NCBI RefSeq assembly: GCF_001544515.1
Contig: NZ_FCOL02000019.1
Coordinates: forward strand, 1 to 64,000
From: Caballeronia terrestris
GTDB lineage: Bacteria; Pseudomonadota; Gammaproteobacteria; Burkholderiales; Burkholderiaceae
DNA length: 64,000 nucleotides
Reading direction: 5' to 3'
Part shown: positions 1-8,596 of the stretch, one piece after another
Layout of the letters: each line of letters opens with the position of its first letter
Position numbering within the stretch: the stretch's first letter is position 1
The notes under the pieces: model-generated
Database searches by the model: none
What the model was told of the DNA's origin: nothing
The model's input: the letters and a program-made list of their open reading frames with translations, nothing else
Made by a program: the position numbers and the translations under genes

Positions 1-1
1 G

Positions 2-1258
2 GGCGGCACGGTGTCGGGCATCGGCACGCTATTGAGCGGCTCGTACATCGGCATGGACATCGGCACGCAGACGAAGGAGCGGCGCGCGTTCGTCGGCCTG
101 GAGGCGCCGCCGGTCTTCGCGAGCGGCGTGCCGGGACGCGAGTTCGTGCTCAAGGCGGAGAACCTGGGCTCGCTCGACGTCGGCTCGCCTGTGTACTACC
201 GGCGTTTGCAGGTGGGCCAGGTGACCTCGTTCGAGCTCGGTTCCGACGGCTCGGGCGTGACCCTGCAAGTGTTCGTCAACGCGCCCTACGACAAATACGT
301 GAAGGGCGACACGCGCTTCTGGCAGGCAAGCGGCATCGACGTCTCGCTCGATACGGGCGGCGTGAAGCTCAACACGGAATCGCTGGTGTCGATCCTGATC
401 GGCGGCCTCGCGTTCCAGGGCGCACCCGATTCGATCGACGTCGCCGAGGCCGCGCCGCGCTCCGTGTTCGCGCTCTACGACACGCGCGCCGAAGCGATGA
501 AGCGCCACGACCGCATCGTCGACGACTACGTGTTCAACTTCAAGGAATCGGTGCGCGGGCTGACGGTGGGCGCGCCGGTCGATTTCCGCGGCATCGTCGT
601 GGGCGAGGTGGCGGCGATCAACACGCGCTACGACCCGGTCAAGCGCGAGTTCAGCATCCCGGTCGAAGTGCATTTTTATCCGGAGCGCTTCACGTCGCGC
701 TACGAAGGGGGCGCGAAGAGCGGCAGACTGGGCGACGATCGTCGCGCGCTCGCCCAGATGCTGGTCGACAACGGCCTGCGCGCGCAGTTGCGAACCGGGA
801 GCCTGCTGACGGGCCAGCTCTACGTTGCCGTCGACTTCTTCCCGAATGCGCCGAAGGCGTCCATGAACTGGGACAGGCATCCGCCCGAAATGCCAACCGT
901 GCCGAGCGGATTGCAATCCCTGCAGGATTCGGTGACGGCGCTGATCGCGCGGTTGAACAAGATACCGTTCGAAGGCATTGGGAAAGACCTGCGCCGCACG
1001 CTGAACACGGCGGACAAACTCTTGAAAACACTGGATACGAGCGTCGCGCCCGAGGCGCGGGACACGTTGCGCGCCGCGCGCACGGCCCTCGATGCCGCCG
1101 ACCGCACGCTCCAGCCCGACTCCGCGATCGCGCAGAGCACGGCCGAAACCTTGCGCGAACTGTCGCGCACGGCGGCGTCGTTCCGCGCGCTCGCCGAGTA
1201 TCTCGAACGCCATCCCGAGGCGCTCATTCGTGGCAAGCCGGCGGAGGAGAAACCGTGA
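2..1258 (+). CDS. pqiB: PqiB-type MCE intermembrane transport protein (5' end outside window)
   Basis: The reading frame is already open at the window edge, so the N-terminal membrane anchor and probably a first MCE domain are missing. Two MCE (MlaD-like) domains are visible, one around VFASGVPGREF to VNAPYDKYV and one around FKESVRGLTVGAPVDF to VHFYPERF. A helical C-terminal part with a leucine heptad-like pattern follows. PqiB proteins carry three MCE domains and a coiled-coil tube that spans the periplasm to move lipids between membranes. The stop overlaps the start of pqiC by 4 bases, which fits one operon; a pqiA membrane protein is expected upstream but lies outside the window. Confidence 0.88.
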   Translation, partial: GGTVSGIGTLLSGSYIGMDIGTQTKERRAFVGLEAPPVFASGVPGREFVLKAENLGSLDVGSPVYYRRLQVGQVTSFELGSDGSGVTLQVFVNAPYDKYVKGDTRFWQASGIDVSLDTGGVKLNTESLVSILIGGLAFQGAPDSIDVAEAAPRSVFALYDTRAEAMKRHDRIVDDYVFNFKESVRGLTVGAPVDFRGIVVGEVAAINTRYDPVKREFSIPVEVHFYPERFTSRYEGGAKSGRLGDDRRALAQMLVDNGLRAQLRTGSLLTGQLYVAVDFFPNAPKASMNWDRHPPEMPTVPSGLQSLQDSVTALIARLNKIPFEGIGKDLRRTLNTADKLLKTLDTSVAPEARDTLRAARTALDAADRTLQPDSAIAQSTAETLRELSRTAASFRALAEYLERHPEALIRGKPAEEKP

Positions 1259-1854
1259 AGCGCTTCCTGAACGTCGTGGCGGTGTTGATCGCGCTGATGC
1301 TGATCGGCGGCTGTTCGACTTCGCCACGCGCGTCTTTCTATACACTGAGCGCGGCGCCGCCGCCAGCCGGAGGTATCCAGGCGGCGGTGCAGCAGCCGCC
1401 GCTGCGCGTCACGCTCGACGCGATCACGGTGCCGGAGCTCGTCGAGCGGCCGCAGTTCGTGCTGAGAACCGGCGCGACGCAAGTGACCATCGACGAGTTC
1501 GCTCGTTGGGCCGATCCGCTGCGCAGCCAGATTTCGCGCGTGCTCGCGGCGAACCTCTCGCAGTTGCTGCCGGGCGCGCTGGTGTCGGGGTATGCGCAGG
1601 CGCCGGATTACGCGGAGGAGTATCGCGTGCGGGTCGACGTGCAGAGCTTCGAATCCGCGCCGGGCGAGATGGCGACGATCGCAGTGCTGTGGTCGGTGCG
1701 GCCGCCAAAGGGCGCGACGGTCAGCGGCAGGACCATTGCGCATGAAGCCGTCAGCGCGGCCGGGTACGACGCGCTCGTCGATGCGCACAGCCGGGCGCTC
1801 GCCAAGCTGAGCGGGGATATTGCGGATGCGATTCGGACGACGTCGAGGCAGTAA
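1255..1854 (+). CDS. pqiC: PqiC-like outer-membrane lipoprotein
   Basis: This 199-residue protein starts with a lipoprotein signal peptide whose lipobox LIGGC places the lipidated cysteine at residue 20. The mature part (ASFYTLSA, then VPELVERPQFV and FARWADPLRSQISRVL) is typical of the ABC-type transport auxiliary lipoprotein family (DUF330/PqiC). PqiC sits at the outer membrane and docks the PqiB tube. ATGA overlap with pqiB shows translational coupling. It is probably the last gene of the operon, since the next gene is on the opposite strand. Confidence 0.88.
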   Translation: MKRFLNVVAVLIALMLIGGCSTSPRASFYTLSAAPPPAGGIQAAVQQPPLRVTLDAITVPELVERPQFVLRTGATQVTIDEFARWADPLRSQISRVLAANLSQLLPGALVSGYAQAPDYAEEYRVRVDVQSFESAPGEMATIAVLWSVRPPKGATVSGRTIAHEAVSAAGYDALVDAHSRALAKLSGDIADAIRTTSRQ

Positions 1855-1873
1855 GGCGATCGCGTGATCCGTC

Positions 1874-2842
1874 TCAACGATTGAACCACCGGTATTGGAG
1901 CGCCGCGGAAAACGTCTGGAAGTTTCCGCCGGCGCTCGCCGTCAGCCCGCGCGACCAACCGAACTTCGCCGACCACTGCGCGGCGAGCGGCACGGACAGC
2001 GTCAGGCCGTAGCGCACCGTGCGCTGCAGGTCCTCGTTCTCGACACCGTCCACGCTCGTGCGACCGCCCGTGTAGTACGTGACGTCCGCAGCGATCCAGA
2101 GGCCCGGGTGCCAGCTATAGCCGCCGTGCAACTGGAAGACCGGCAGCGGGGACTGGCTGCGTCGGTGGCCGTTGAAGAAATCGGAGTTGTCGGCGAAAAC
2201 CCACACGCCCGCCGAGCCTTCGATGAACCATTTGCCGATCGGCTGCGACAGCCCGATTTCCGGCTTGAACGCCCAACGATTCGCGCCGACGTTGACGAGA
2301 CGGGTGGGCCAGTATTGTCCGGTCGGCGCGACGACGCTCAGACTTGCGCCGAGCGTGGTCGTCGGCGTGCGGCGGGCGAACTCTTCCGGCGTGAGCGCCG
2401 CACTCCCCAGCAGAATCACGGCGAGTCTGAAGCGGAAGTCCGCCATGCCGGACCGGTAGGCGTGGCCGGGCGTGCCCTCTACGTTGCCCGTGAGATCAGC
2501 GTTGGCGTAGGGGAGCAACGCGGCGATGCTCGCCGTATGCCCGGCCACGCCGAAGCTGTGCGAGTAGCCGACGGAATAGGCGTTGATTTTCGCCTGCAGG
2601 TCGGTGACGGGCAAGGAGGGGTCGAGCAGGACTTGGCCGCTGGACCGCGCATAGTTCAAGACGGCAAAATTCGTTCCGACTGGAACATCCGAGTAGGCGC
2701 GGGGCTCCATTTCCTGCGCAGCCGCCGATGCCGCCCATTGCAAGGCCAGGCTCACACTCGCCCGCCCGAGGCGGCGCAGCGCGCGTGTCGCCATGCGGAC
2801 GTTCGTGCGATCCGCGTCTGTCGATGCTCCCGCTATCGTCAT
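1874..2842 (-). CDS. Outer-membrane beta-barrel protein of the phenol MetA-degradation (transporter) family
   Basis: The 322-residue product has a signal peptide ending around ASAAAQ. Alternating beta strands follow (FKPEIGLSQPIGKWFIEGSAG, FQLHGGYSWHPGLWIAADVTYY) and the last strand ends in an aromatic residue, ALQYRWFNR. This matches the MetA-pathway phenol degradation / transporter outer-membrane family, whose substrates are mostly unknown. The ATG at 2842 was chosen because an AGAGG sequence precedes it at good spacing; an internal Met 16 codons later would give a more compact signal peptide. It stands alone, convergent with pqiC. Confidence 0.75.
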   Translation of the reverse strand: MTIAGASTDADRTNVRMATRALRRLGRASVSLALQWAASAAAQEMEPRAYSDVPVGTNFAVLNYARSSGQVLLDPSLPVTDLQAKINAYSVGYSHSFGVAGHTASIAALLPYANADLTGNVEGTPGHAYRSGMADFRFRLAVILLGSAALTPEEFARRTPTTTLGASLSVVAPTGQYWPTRLVNVGANRWAFKPEIGLSQPIGKWFIEGSAGVWVFADNSDFFNGHRRSQSPLPVFQLHGGYSWHPGLWIAADVTYYTGGRTSVDGVENEDLQRTVRYGLTLSVPLAAQWSAKFGWSRGLTASAGGNFQTFSAALQYRWFNR

Positions 2843-3197
2843 GTGCCCAGCCTCTTCGTCTGATCGGTGGCCACGGAGCGCGTAGTGCCCCACGCATACC
2901 GTCGCGGACGCGCGGCAAAGAGGCAATAGGACCAAGGTCCAATGCGTGGTGCTTCGAATGGGGCTAAGCTGGAATTCGATCTTGGGCAGCGCGATCGCTT
3001 GTATTGGCGAGCCGCAGGGATCTGTTGTCTCGACATCGCGCGGCGCGAATCGCCATCAAGTCTATTCCATGCAGTGTCAGGCAACCGGATTTGGGGGCAG
3101 TCTCCGGACTACACGATCGCGTCATCGCTCATCGGCTGCGCGCTGATACGGCGCCCGGCGACGGAGGACGGACGATCGACCATCACAGGAGGTGACG
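2843..3197. other. Intergenic region between divergent genes, with a GGACC-AA-GGTCC dyad
   Basis: No convincing gene lies in these 355 bases. The only structure noticed is the interrupted palindrome GGACCAAGGTCC at 2929-2940, flanked by CAATA and AATG, about 90 bases upstream of the barrel-protein start. It could be an operator for that gene; this is inference. Confidence 0.3.
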
Positions 3198-3482
3198 ATG
3201 AAAGTGCTCGCGATATTGACATGCCTGATGCTGTGCTCAAATGCGTTCGCGGAGTGCACGACGAACGCACGCGGCGTGAGCCGATGCAATAACGGAGAAG
3301 CGGCTGGCGGCTACAACGCGAACCGGGGCACCGCGTGGAAATCGGAGAAGAATCAGGCCGGCGTGGCGACCACACAGACGAGCAAGGGCGGCGAAGCGAA
3401 GACGAAGAACGGAAAGGGCGTGTACAAGAGCCCGAGCGGGAAGACGTGTGTCAAGACCGCGAACAACCAGGGGTGCAACTGA
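3198..3482 (+). CDS. Small secreted cysteine-containing protein of unknown function
   Basis: A perfect AGGAGG (3187-3192) sits five bases before the ATG at 3198, so this start is preferred over an upstream in-frame GTG that overlaps the ribosome binding site. The 94-residue product has an 18-residue signal peptide (MKVLAIL...SNAFA). The mature peptide is basic, rich in Gly, Asn, Lys and Thr, with four cysteines (about residues 20, 30, 84 and 93) that could form two disulfides near the two ends. I do not recognise the family. It is probably periplasmic or secreted. Confidence 0.75.
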   Translation: MKVLAILTCLMLCSNAFAECTTNARGVSRCNNGEAAGGYNANRGTAWKSEKNQAGVATTQTSKGGEAKTKNGKGVYKSPSGKTCVKTANNQGCN

Positions 3483-3520
3483 GGTCGCGTGGCGGGTGAC
3501 GCCTGAAACCGCTCGCGCCG

Positions 3521-4105
3521 TCAGCCGTTCAAATCGACCGCCACCAGCCTCCACGACACAAGCCCGCTGCGCCGGAAAATCGCGGAATACCGCGCGTCAC
3601 CGGCGCCGTGCTGGTAGGTCACGACGAACGTATTGAAGCTCCGATACCCCGCCGTGGTTTGCGGCGGCTTCGGCGCTTCCGGAGCAGGAACTGGACCGGA
3701 GGCTACGCTGCTGTCACTCGCCGCAGAAGGCACAGGCGGCCGCTCACCCGGATCGCCGCGCGGCGGAATGCCGTTGAGAATCGCCGCGACACCATCCGGC
3801 GTCGCGTATGAATCGACGAGCGGGCCAACCAGCGCCGCACCGATCATCGCGCCGATCACGGCAAGCGGATTGCCGCTCTTCTGAATATCGATACGGCGCG
3901 TCAGCAGTTCCGTCACCTGTTGCTTCAGACTGTCGCGCAGCGCGGGGAAATCGACGTATTCGTTGACGGTCTGCGCGTCGCGGGCGTCGGCGGCGCGTTT
4001 GACGCGATCGAGCGCGATATACGGCGATGCGTACACGAACCCGAGCGCCGCGACGACTACGATCACGACGAGCGCGACAAAGACCGATCTGGTGGTGCGA
4101 GTCAT
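3521..4105 (-). CDS. DUF2939 membrane-anchored protein
   Basis: The 194-residue product has one N-terminal transmembrane segment (FVALVVIVVVAALGFVYA) followed by SPYIALDRVKRAADARDA and DFPALRDSLKQQV, the pattern of the DUF2939 family. The middle is Pro/Ser-rich and likely unstructured. The C-terminal part (YRSFNTFVVTYQ, FRRSGLVSWRLVAVDL) resembles the family's terminal beta unit. Function is unknown. It is convergent with the small secreted protein gene. Confidence 0.75.
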   Translation of the reverse strand: MTRTTRSVFVALVVIVVVAALGFVYASPYIALDRVKRAADARDAQTVNEYVDFPALRDSLKQQVTELLTRRIDIQKSGNPLAVIGAMIGAALVGPLVDSYATPDGVAAILNGIPPRGDPGERPPVPSAASDSSVASGPVPAPEAPKPPQTTAGYRSFNTFVVTYQHGAGDARYSAIFRRSGLVSWRLVAVDLNG

Positions 4106-4195
4106 TCGATGAAATACCTTGGCGTTTCGTGGAGTCAGTTAATGGACCGCACGAACGCGAGATTTATCCCGATAACCCGCACAACCCGCGAAAAC

Positions 4196-4522
4196 TCACG
4201 CAAAAAGCCCGCCCGCGATCCCCGCGCGCTCTTCATCGATACACCGGTCGATCATGCGCGAGACTTCGTCGATATTGCCGACCATGATCACGCGTGACTG
4301 CCCGCGATACACGCGCACCGGCGCGCGGCGCTGGGCATCCGGATGCACCGACGCATTGAGTGACACCCGCGCGAACGCAGGCTGGCTCGAGGGCAGCGCG
4401 GGCATCTCGTCGAATAGTCCAGGCGCCGTGTCGGGCTCCGGCGCCTTGCAGGAAATCAGCGAGCGCAGATACCGCAGACGGCCGAACTGGCGAAAAGGCA
4501 GCAAACGGGCAAAACGTTCCAT
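4196..4522 (-). CDS. Hypothetical protein downstream of lexA
   Basis: The ATG at 4522 follows a TGGAG ribosome binding site, giving 108 residues. The N-terminus is basic and amphipathic (MERFARLLPFRQFGRLRYL). A Pro-rich stretch follows, then a compact C-terminal unit with VRVYRGQSRVIMVGN and IDEVSRMIDRCIDEE. No known domain was recognised. It lies 132 bases downstream of lexA on the same strand with no terminator seen between, so it may be read with lexA; this is inference. Codon usage looks like that of its neighbours. Confidence 0.6.
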   Translation of the reverse strand: MERFARLLPFRQFGRLRYLRSLISCKAPEPDTAPGLFDEMPALPSSQPAFARVSLNASVHPDAQRRAPVRVYRGQSRVIMVGNIDEVSRMIDRCIDEERAGIAGGLFA

Positions 4523-4654
4523 GATGTTTCTCCAGGCGACAGGACGCACCGCGGCTTGCCGAGGCGTCGGCAGCCGTCAGACATTGATGGATGGAAGAGT
4601 GACCTAAGCAGATGCCCAATGGGCACTACATGCTTAATGCCAACGGCTCGAAAG

Positions 4655-5320
4655 TCAGAACTCGCCCGAGCGAATCAGCCCGACCGCGATGCCTTCGAGC
4701 GCGAACTCCGCGCTGCCGGATTTCACGAAGATGTTTTCGTAATCCGGGTTCTCCGCAATCAGCTCGACGCCGTCCTTCCGGCGCTTCCAGCGCTTGACGG
4801 TGACGTCGTCCCCCAGACGCGCGACGACGATCTGACCGTCCTTCGCCTCGCTCTTCTTCTGTACGGCGAGCAGGTCGCCGTCGAAGATACCGGCGTCGCG
4901 CATCGACAGGCCGCGCACTTTCAGGAGATAGTCCGGCCGGCTCGAAAAGAGCGCCGGATCGAACGAATAGGTCTGCGCGATGTGTTCCTGCGCGAGGATC
5001 GGGCTACCCGCCGCCACGCGCCCGACGAGCGGCAGCGACAACTGCATGATGCTCGCGTGCGGCAGCGTCAATTGATGCGGCCCGTCTTCACCACGGTCCC
5101 CACGGTCAGTCCCGAGCAGCCGGATGCCGCGCGAAGCGCCCGCCGCCAGTTCGATCACGCCCTTGCGGGCCAGCGCGCGCAAATGCTCCTCGGCGGAATT
5201 TGCCGATGAAAAACCGAGCTCTGCGGCGATCTCGGCGCGCGTGGGCGGGAACCCCGTGCGGTCGATCGCCCGCTGGATCAGTTCGAACACCTGCTGCTGC
5301 CGTGCGGTTAGTTTGCTCAT
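4655..5320 (-). CDS. lexA: LexA repressor (SOS regulator, self-cleaving)
   Basis: The start [16 protein letters not shown] is typical of LexA; in-frame upstream codons are ignored. The winged-helix DNA-binding domain occupies about residues 1-70 ([15 protein letters not shown], then [16 protein letters not shown]). The S24 peptidase domain shows the Ala-Gly cleavage site in VAAGSP, the catalytic serine in [10 protein letters not shown] and the lysine in DDVTVKRW. LexA represses DNA-damage genes until RecA filaments trigger its self-cleavage. Two perfect CTGT-N8-ACAG boxes lie just upstream, so it is almost certainly autoregulated. Confidence 0.97.
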   Translation of the reverse strand: MSKLTARQQQVFELIQRAIDRTGFPPTRAEIAAELGFSSANSAEEHLRALARKGVIELAAGASRGIRLLGTDRGDRGEDGPHQLTLPHASIMQLSLPLVGRVAAGSPILAQEHIAQTYSFDPALFSSRPDYLLKVRGLSMRDAGIFDGDLLAVQKKSEAKDGQIVVARLGDDVTVKRWKRRKDGVELIAENPDYENIFVKSGSAEFALEGIAVGLIRSGEF

Positions 5321-5349
5321 CTTGTTCACTGGCTCGGGCCTCTGGTGCA

Positions 5350-5365
5350 CTGTATGGATGGACAG
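5350..5365 (-). promoter_or_regulatory. LexA (SOS) box 1, start-proximal
   Basis: CTGT-ATGGATGG-ACAG matches the CTGT-N8-ACAG LexA consensus exactly, 30 bases upstream of the lexA start codon. Confidence 0.85.
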
Positions 5366-5369
5366 GTGA

Positions 5370-5385
5370 CTGTATTTTTATACAG
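5370..5385 (-). promoter_or_regulatory. LexA (SOS) box 2, start-distal
   Basis: CTGT-ATTTTTAT-ACAG matches the LexA consensus exactly, with the AT-rich core typical of strong sites. It begins exactly 20 bases after box 1 begins, about two helical turns, so two LexA dimers would sit on the same DNA face. Confidence 0.9.
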
Positions 5386-5496
5386 TATTCCCAGCTTTTC
5401 AAGCTTTACTTTAAGTACGCCGCCCGGGAGGCCATTTCAAACGCGATCACGCCGCTTTCGATGCCGCAACGCCGCGCCGGACGGCCGTTAGCACTT

Positions 5497-5535
5497 TTGC
5501 ATCTAAAAAAATGAAGAACGATTATTTTTAATAAT
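5497..5535 (+). promoter_or_regulatory. Possible cysP promoter and AT-rich operator
   Basis: TTGCAT (5497-5502) and GATTAT (5520-5525) are separated by 17 bases and could be a sigma-70 promoter. The second element overlaps the AT-rich dyad ATTATT-TTT-AATAAT (5521-5535). CysB-type activators bind AT-rich upstream regions, so this is a plausible control site for the sulfate operon. The assignment is inference. Confidence 0.35.
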
Positions 5536-5588
5536 GAGACGGGGTCGATAGACTGCGATCGTCAACTCAATAAAAGGGAGTGCGGGGA

Positions 5589-6626
5589 ATGGATAGTCGG
5601 AAATCGGGATTACGCGCGCGCACGCGCGGGCTGTTTGCGGCACTCTTGCTGGGTGCGGTCGCGGGTTTGGGCGCGGTTCAGGCGGCGCACGCGGAAACCG
5701 CGTTCCTCAACGTCTCCTACGATCCGACCCGCGAGCTGTATCAGGACTTCAACCAGGCTTTCGCCAAAAAGTGGAAGGCTGACACGGGCGAATCGGTGAC
5801 GTTCAAGCAGTCGCATGGCGGCTCGGGCGGGCAGGCGCGCGCGGTGCTTGACGGATTGCAGGCCGATGTCGTGACTCTCGCGCTCGCCTACGACATCGAT
5901 GCGCTCGCCGCGAAGGGCCTTGTCGACCAGAGCTGGCAGAAGCGTTTGCCGGACAACGCATCGCCGTACACGTCGACGATCGTGTTCCTCGTGCGAAAGG
6001 GCAATCCAAAGCAGATCAAGGACTGGCCGGATCTGACGAAGCCGGGCGTTTCGATCGTGACGCCGAATCCGAAGACCTCGGGCGGCGCGCGCTGGAACTA
6101 TCTCGCGGCGTGGGCCTACGCGCAGCATCGGCCCGGCGGCAACGAGCAGACCGCGAAGGATTTCGTGACGAAGCTCTACAAGAACGCAGGCGTGCTCGAC
6201 TCCGGCGCGCGCGGCGCGACGACGAGTTTCGTGCAGCGCGGCCAGGGCGACGTGCTGATCGCCTGGGAAAACGAGGCGTTCCTGTCGGTGAAGGAGTTCG
6301 GTACGGACAAGTTCGAGATCGTGGTGCCGTCGGTGAGCATTCTGGCCGAGCCGCCGGTATCGGTCGTCGACAAGGTTGCGGATCGTCATGGCACGCGCAA
6401 GCTCGCCGATGCGTACCTGAAGTACTTGTATAGCGAAGAAGGGCAGGAGATCGCGGCGCGCAACTTCTATCGTCCGCGTTCGACGAAGGTCCCGGCCGAG
6501 CTGACGAAGCAGTTTCCGAAGCTGAAGCTCTACACGATCGACGATACGTTCGGCGGCTGGACCAAGGCGCAAAAGACGCATTTCGCCGACGGCGGCGTCT
6601 TCGATTCGATCTATCAGCCGCAGTAA
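5589..6626 (+). CDS. cysP: Periplasmic sulfate-binding protein of the sulfate ABC transporter
   Basis: The ATG at 5589 is preceded by GGGAG at 8-base spacing. The 345-residue product has a Sec signal peptide ending in AHA-ET. It shows the sulfate-binding hallmarks [28 protein letters not shown] and [11 protein letters not shown]. It captures sulfate or thiosulfate for the CysTWA importer. Sbp and CysP are close paralogues and cannot be separated safely here, so the symbol could equally be sbp. It is first in the operon and is followed by a strong intercistronic hairpin. Confidence 0.93.
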   Translation: MDSRKSGLRARTRGLFAALLLGAVAGLGAVQAAHAETAFLNVSYDPTRELYQDFNQAFAKKWKADTGESVTFKQSHGGSGGQARAVLDGLQADVVTLALAYDIDALAAKGLVDQSWQKRLPDNASPYTSTIVFLVRKGNPKQIKDWPDLTKPGVSIVTPNPKTSGGARWNYLAAWAYAQHRPGGNEQTAKDFVTKLYKNAGVLDSGARGATTSFVQRGQGDVLIAWENEAFLSVKEFGTDKFEIVVPSVSILAEPPVSVVDKVADRHGTRKLADAYLKYLYSEEGQEIAARNFYRPRSTKVPAELTKQFPKLKLYTIDDTFGGWTKAQKTHFADGGVFDSIYQPQ

Positions 6627-6643
6627 GGCAGGTAGCGCATGAC

Positions 6644-6671
6644 AAGGGGCATCGCGAGAGCGATGCCCCTT
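6644..6671 (+). other. Intercistronic hairpin with GAGA tetraloop between cysP and cysT
   Basis: AAGGGGCATCGC and GCGATGCCCCTT form a perfect 12-bp stem closed by GAGA, a GNRA-type tetraloop. No long U-tract follows, so it looks more like an mRNA-stabilising or processing element, or a weak attenuator, than a terminator. Confidence 0.7.
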
Positions 6672-6763
6672 CAAGCACATGAAGCGGCGCAATTGACGAC
6701 CGCCTATGGACAAGCAGTGATTTGCGCCAGGACCCAGGCGCGCCGGAACAGGACGAATCAAGG

Positions 6764-7654
6764 ATGACGACTTTCACTTTCCGCAAGCCGAGCGCGCTGC
6801 CGGGCTTCGGGCTGACCCTCGGCATCACGGTGGCTTATCTGAGCCTCGTGGTGCTGATTCCGCTCGCGGCCACCTTCGCGAAGACGGCCACGCTCGACTG
6901 GGCGCAGTTCGTGCGCGCAGTCACCTCGCCGCGCGTGCTGGCTTCCTACCGGCTGACGTTCACCGCAGCGCTCGGCGGCGCGCTGATCAACGCCGTGTTC
7001 GGCTTCCTGCTCGCGTGGGTGCTCGTGCGCTACACGTTCCCGTTCAAGCGCGTAGTCGACGCCATCGTCGACCTGCCGTTCGCGCTGCCGACGTCCGTCG
7101 CGGGCATTTCGCTCGCCGCTGTCTATGCCGAGAACGGCTGGATCGGGCAGTTTCTCGCGCCGCTCGGCATCAAGGTGGCATTTACGCCACTCGGCGTACT
7201 CGTCGCGCTGACGTTCATCGGCTTGCCGTTCGTCGTGCGGACCGTGCAGCCGGTGCTCGAAGACTTCGAGCGCGAGCAGGAAGAGGCCGCCGCGTGCCTC
7301 GGTGCGACGCGCTGGCTCACGTTCCGGCGCGTCGTGCTGCCGTCGCTCTTTCCCGCGCTGCTGACGGGCTTCGCGCTCGCGTTCGCGCGAGCGCTCGGCG
7401 AATACGGCTCGGTGATCTTCATCGCGGGCAACGTGCCGATGAAGTCGGAAATCACGTCGCTCCTCATCATCACGAAGCTCGAACAGTACGACTACGCGGG
7501 CGCCACTGCGATCGCGGTCGTGATGCTGTGCGTGTCGTTCCTGATGCTGCTCCTCATCAACACGCTCCAGTGGTTCCTGCAGCGCCGCACGAGCAAGACG
7601 GGCGCGGTGCCGGCGGTCGTGGGATCGCTGCACATCGAAGGGGGTCGCGCATGA
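6764..7654 (+). CDS. cysT: Sulfate ABC transporter permease CysT (CysU)
   Basis: The product has 296 residues and about six transmembrane helices. The cytoplasmic loop carries the permease EAA motif (EEAAACLGATRWLTFRRVVLP) that docks CysA. It starts near MTTFTFRKPSALPGFG, as usual for Burkholderiaceae CysT. The final ATGA overlaps the start of cysW, so the two permease halves are translationally coupled. With CysW it forms the inner-membrane channel for sulfate. Confidence 0.95.
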   Translation: MTTFTFRKPSALPGFGLTLGITVAYLSLVVLIPLAATFAKTATLDWAQFVRAVTSPRVLASYRLTFTAALGGALINAVFGFLLAWVLVRYTFPFKRVVDAIVDLPFALPTSVAGISLAAVYAENGWIGQFLAPLGIKVAFTPLGVLVALTFIGLPFVVRTVQPVLEDFEREQEEAAACLGATRWLTFRRVVLPSLFPALLTGFALAFARALGEYGSVIFIAGNVPMKSEITSLLIITKLEQYDYAGATAIAVVMLCVSFLMLLLINTLQWFLQRRTSKTGAVPAVVGSLHIEGGRA

Positions 7655-8583
7655 GCACGCCGAGTCCGAAAGCCGTTTCGATCGATGCGTCCGCGCGCCT
7701 CGCGGAGCACAAGCTCGATCCCGTCACCGAGTCGCGCGCCGTGCGCTACGTGCTGATCACGATTTCGCTCGTGTTCCTCGCGCTGTTCCTGGTCGTGCCG
7801 CTCGCCGCCGTGTTCGTACAGGCGTTCGCCAAGGGCATCGACTACTATTTCGATTCGCTGAAGGACCCGGATGCGTGGTCCGCGATCAAGCTCACGCTGC
7901 TCACGGCCGCGATCGCCGTGCCGCTTAACGTGGTGTTCGGGCTCGCGGCGTCGTGGGCGATCGCGAAGTTCGAGTTCAAGGGCAAGGCGCTGCTCACCAC
8001 GCTCATCGACCTGCCGTTCTCCGTCTCGCCGGTGATCTCCGGCCTGATCTACGTGCTGATGTTCGGCGCGCAGGGCTGGTTCGGCCCGTGGCTGATCTCG
8101 CACGACGTGCAGATCATCTTCGCCGTACCGGGTATCGTCCTCGCGACGATCTTCGTGACGTTCCCGTTCGTCGCGCGCGAGCTGATCCCGCTGATGCAGG
8201 CACAAGGCAACGACGAGGAAGAGGCCGCGCACGTGCTCGGCGCATCGGGCTGGCAGATCTTCCGCCGCGTGACGCTGCCGAACGTGAAGTGGGGCCTGCT
8301 CTACGGCGTGATTCTGTGTAACGCGCGGGCGATGGGTGAGTTCGGCGCGGTATCGGTGGTCTCGGGCCACATCCGCGGACAAACCGACACCATGCCGCTG
8401 CACGTCGAGATTCTCTACAACGAGTACAACTTCTCGGCCGCGTTCGCGGTGGCGTCGCTGCTCGCGCTGCTGGCGCTCGTCACGCTCGGGCTCAAGCTCA
8501 TCGCGGAGCGCCGCATGTCGCAATCGATCAAGGAAGCACAGGCATTGCCGTACGAGGCGCCTGTCACGTCCATCCAGAACTGA
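7651..8583 (+). CDS. cysW: Sulfate ABC transporter permease CysW
   Basis: The second permease half has 310 residues. The hydrophilic N-terminus (about 30 residues) is followed by six predicted membrane helices ([20 protein letters not shown] first). An EAA loop, [19 protein letters not shown], contacts the ATPase. The start codon overlaps the cysT stop by four bases, and cysA begins 13 bases after its stop. Confidence 0.95.
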   Translation: MSTPSPKAVSIDASARLAEHKLDPVTESRAVRYVLITISLVFLALFLVVPLAAVFVQAFAKGIDYYFDSLKDPDAWSAIKLTLLTAAIAVPLNVVFGLAASWAIAKFEFKGKALLTTLIDLPFSVSPVISGLIYVLMFGAQGWFGPWLISHDVQIIFAVPGIVLATIFVTFPFVARELIPLMQAQGNDEEEAAHVLGASGWQIFRRVTLPNVKWGLLYGVILCNARAMGEFGAVSVVSGHIRGQTDTMPLHVEILYNEYNFSAAFAVASLLALLALVTLGLKLIAERRMSQSIKEAQALPYEAPVTSIQN

Positions 8584-8596
8584 AGGCGGGAACATC

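Noticed and set aside
29..1345. Long minus-strand open frame opposite pqiB
   Set aside because: Arg/Ala-rich shadow frame of GC-rich coding DNA with no domain; the plus-strand MCE protein explains it.
2839..3146. Several short frames in the 2.8-3.2 kb gap
   Set aside because: No ribosome binding sites or domains; overlapping both strands at random.
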